From Miniphocaeibacter sp012841535 (GTDB lineage Bacteria; Bacillota; Clostridia; Tissierellales; Peptoniphilaceae): a stretch of 33,784 nt of DNA. Each line of letters starts with the position of its first letter. Positions within the stretch are counted from its first letter, which is position 1. A model generated the notes under the pieces. The model did not search any database. It worked only from the letters and a program-made list of their open reading frames with translations, and was not told where the DNA came from. The DNA is taken from the NCBI RefSeq assembly GCF_049274025.1, contig NZ_JBASRV010000058.1; one strand, 5' to 3'. A program made the position numbers and the translations under genes. Shown piece after piece: positions 32,207 to 33,784 of the stretch.

Positions 32207-33538
32207 TTGAAAAAAAAGCTAGGAATAGGAGTAGTAGTTTTACTAGTAGTCTATTTAATTGGAGCAGTATGCTTTAGTTTTTTATCATATCCTAAAACAT
32301 ATATAAATGGAGAAAAAAGAGGATTAAAGAACAAAAAAGAACTAATTAGTACAGACTATACAAACTATGAGTTAGAAGTTAAAGGTAAAAACAATAAAAA
32401 AGATATAGTAAAGGCTGAAGATATAAACTATGAAGTATCTATAAAAAATGATACAAAAATCAACCAAAGTGCATTTACTTGGCCAATATCCATATTTAAA
32501 AAATATGATTATAAAGTTGAATATAATCCTAGTTGGGATGATTTAAAACTGGAGGATATATTAAAGAATTCTGCTTTAAATAAAGATATAAGAAAGATGG
32601 AAAATGCAAAAGTAAAACTAGTTGGAGATGAATACGAAATAATTCCAGAAGAAGAAGGAGACGAACTAGATATGGAAAAGTTCAAAACTTCCGTATTAAG
32701 TTCATTTTTAAACAAAGACAAAGTACTGGAATTAAAAGATGAATATCTAATGCCAGAAATAAGAGCAGAAGATGAAAATTTGAAAAAAGAATTAGAATTG
32801 AAACAAAATCTATTTAGTATAAAAATTATATTTGATTTTGAAAATAATAAAGAAGAACTTTCTGGAGACTCCTTAATTGCTCTATATGATAATAACGACA
32901 AAGGGGAATACGTATTAAATAAGGAAAAAGCTAGAAACTATATAGCTGAATTAGCAAAAAAATATGATACCTTCCAAAAAGGAATTACATTTACAGCTAC
33001 AGGAGCAGGAGAGGTAGAAGTACCAGGAGGTATTTATGGTTGGCAAATGAATGTTGATGAAACATTAGAATTGTTAACAACACAATTAGAATCAGGAAAA
33101 AGTGGAACAATAGAACCTGAATATAAATTAAAAGGTTTAAATAGAGCAGAAGATGGATTAGGGGACACATACATTGAAATTGATCTGACTAGGCAATATT
33201 TGTGGTTTTATAAAGAGGGTAAATTAATAGTAGAAACAGATATAATAACAGGAAATCCAAACTTAGGTAGGGAAACACCAGTAGGTGTCTTTAAAGTATG
33301 GTCTAGAGAAACAAATAGAACCTTGTCGGGTGAAGATTATAGTAGTCCAGTTTCCTTCTGGTTACCAATTGATTGGACAGGTATTGGCATGCATGATGCT
33401 TCATGGCAATCAAGCTTTGGTGGAAACCTATATCAAACAGTAGGCTCTAGAGGATGTATAAACATACCTTATGAAAAAGTAAAAACAATATATGAAGAAG
33501 TGAAAAATGATACTCCAGTAGTAGTATATAAATCATAA
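32207..33538 (+). CDS. L,D-transpeptidase (YkuD/ErfK family) with peptidoglycan-binding domain
   Basis: This enzyme makes 3-3 cross-links in peptidoglycan or attaches proteins to it, outside the membrane. It has 443 residues. One N-terminal membrane helix (about 4-26) anchors it, followed by a charged stretch and a PG_binding_4-like region that includes VPGGIYGWQMNVDETLELL. The C-terminal YkuD domain has GMHDASW with His396 and GSRGCIN with catalytic Cys417, both intact. The start is TTG with a weak AGGTG site; no better codon lies nearby. It is a single-gene unit. Such enzymes give beta-lactam-tolerant cross-links in Clostridia (family knowledge). Confidence 0.92.
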   Translation: MKKKLGIGVVVLLVVYLIGAVCFSFLSYPKTYINGEKRGLKNKKELISTDYTNYELEVKGKNNKKDIVKAEDINYEVSIKNDTKINQSAFTWPISIFKKYDYKVEYNPSWDDLKLEDILKNSALNKDIRKMENAKVKLVGDEYEIIPEEEGDELDMEKFKTSVLSSFLNKDKVLELKDEYLMPEIRAEDENLKKELELKQNLFSIKIIFDFENNKEELSGDSLIALYDNNDKGEYVLNKEKARNYIAELAKKYDTFQKGITFTATGAGEVEVPGGIYGWQMNVDETLELLTTQLESGKSGTIEPEYKLKGLNRAEDGLGDTYIEIDLTRQYLWFYKEGKLIVETDIITGNPNLGRETPVGVFKVWSRETNRTLSGEDYSSPVSFWLPIDWTGIGMHDASWQSSFGGNLYQTVGSRGCINIPYEKVKTIYEEVKNDTPVVVYKS

Positions 33539-33582
33539 ATAATAAAATATTAAAGAAAAGTTAAAAATAAGTAAAAAAAGAT

Positions 33583-33611
33583 TTGACAATATTAAAAATA
33601 CTTGATAATAT
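33583..33611 (+). promoter_or_regulatory. Promoter-like sequence just before a terminator
   Basis: A perfect TTGACA (33583-33588), a 17-base spacer and TGATAATAT (-10 TAATAT at 33606-33611). A start near 33618 would fall within the following terminator stem, so only a very short RNA could result. Confidence 0.4.
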
Positions 33612-33615
33612 AAAT

Positions 33616-33640
33616 AGGCACTCAAATGAAGTGCCTTTTT
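33616..33640 (+). terminator. Terminator after the L,D-transpeptidase gene
   Basis: AGGCACT (33616-33622) pairs with AGTGCCT (33630-33636), loop CAAATGA, then a T-run. Confidence 0.88.
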
Positions 33641-33667
33641 AATTGAAAACAAAAAATAAAAAAGGTG

Positions 33668-33697
33668 TTGACAAAAAGAAATACCCTATGGTATACT
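33668..33697 (+). promoter_or_regulatory. Strong promoter reading out of the right edge
   Basis: A perfect TTGACA (33668-33673), an 18-base spacer and an extended -10 TGGTATACT (-10 at 33692-33697). The following 80 bases hold no start codon with a ribosome site, but do hold a small hairpin GTTG-T-CAC/GTG-CAAC (33704-33722) and A-rich sequence. The transcribed gene is outside the window; a stable RNA or a gene with a long leader is possible. Confidence 0.75.
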
Positions 33698-33784
33698 TAA
33701 AAAGTTGTCACAAGAGTGCAACAAGAACCTAGACAAAAGAAAAGTGTAAAAAACTTTGAGAAAAAGTACAACCAAAACAATAAT

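Noticed and set aside
32509..32901. Open frame of 130 codons on the minus strand inside the L,D-transpeptidase gene
   Set aside because: The Ser/Phe/Ile-rich translation is the shadow of a Lys/Glu/Asp-rich coding strand; no start signal is seen.
1..33784. CRISPR array, insertion sequence, prophage or tRNA genes
   Set aside because: No direct-repeat/spacer pattern, transposase, integrase or cloverleaf was found on either strand; every larger gap is accounted for by leaders, promoters and terminators.

Overview
The window is low-GC, Gram-positive DNA from what looks like an anaerobic member of the Clostridia/Tissierellia (Peptoniphilaceae-like; the genus cannot be fixed by reading alone). The signs are strongly A/T-biased codon use, GGAGG Shine-Dalgarno (SD) sites, a dlt (teichoic acid D-alanylation) operon, a T-box leader, a zinc-type S14, a Clostridia-type S10-spc-alpha ribosomal operon, and a SCIFF peptide with its radical-SAM maturase.

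Positions 1-12544 are read leftward. In transcription order (right to left) they hold: a membrane-anchored protein of unknown function with an O-antigen-ligase-family membrane protein; thrC-thrB; the 49-residue SCIFF precursor, its maturase and a PLP-dependent Orn/Lys/Arg-decarboxylase-family enzyme coupled to it; a YtrA-type GntR repressor with an ABC ATPase and permease; and dltA with dltB, the latter cut by the window edge. Most units have a recognisable promoter, often an extended -10 (TGnTATAAT), and several end in an intrinsic terminator.

Positions 12645-17146 are read rightward: yaaA; argG-argH behind a TTGACA promoter and a T-box with a complete 15-bp terminator; and a DUF1275 (YoaK-family) membrane protein whose SD lies inside the argH terminator stem.

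Positions 17204-32113 form the ribosomal superoperon. A strong promoter and a roughly 200-nt structured leader precede rpsJ-rplC-rplD-rplW-rplB-rpsS-rplV-rpsC-rplP-rpmC-rpsQ-rplN-rplX-rplE-rpsN-rpsH-rplF-rplR-rpsE-rpmD-rplO-secY-adk-(KOW protein)-infA-rpmJ-rpsM-rpsK-rpoA-rplQ. rpsD follows as its own transcription unit. Two departures from the usual clostridial order stand out: map is absent after adk, and rpsD lies after rplQ with its own promoter, SD-masking hairpin and terminator. The place before rpoA that rpsD often fills holds a structured leader instead. The str genes (rpsL, rpsG, fusA, tuf) do not precede rpsJ.

The window ends with an L,D-transpeptidase gene, a terminator, and a very strong promoter firing out of the right edge toward an unseen gene.

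Nothing here is clearly a wholly new system. The best leads are RNA-level: the S10 leader with alternative pairings, the rpsD and rpoA leaders, the argH/DUF1275 stem, and the architecture of the SCIFF operon with its coupled decarboxylase.
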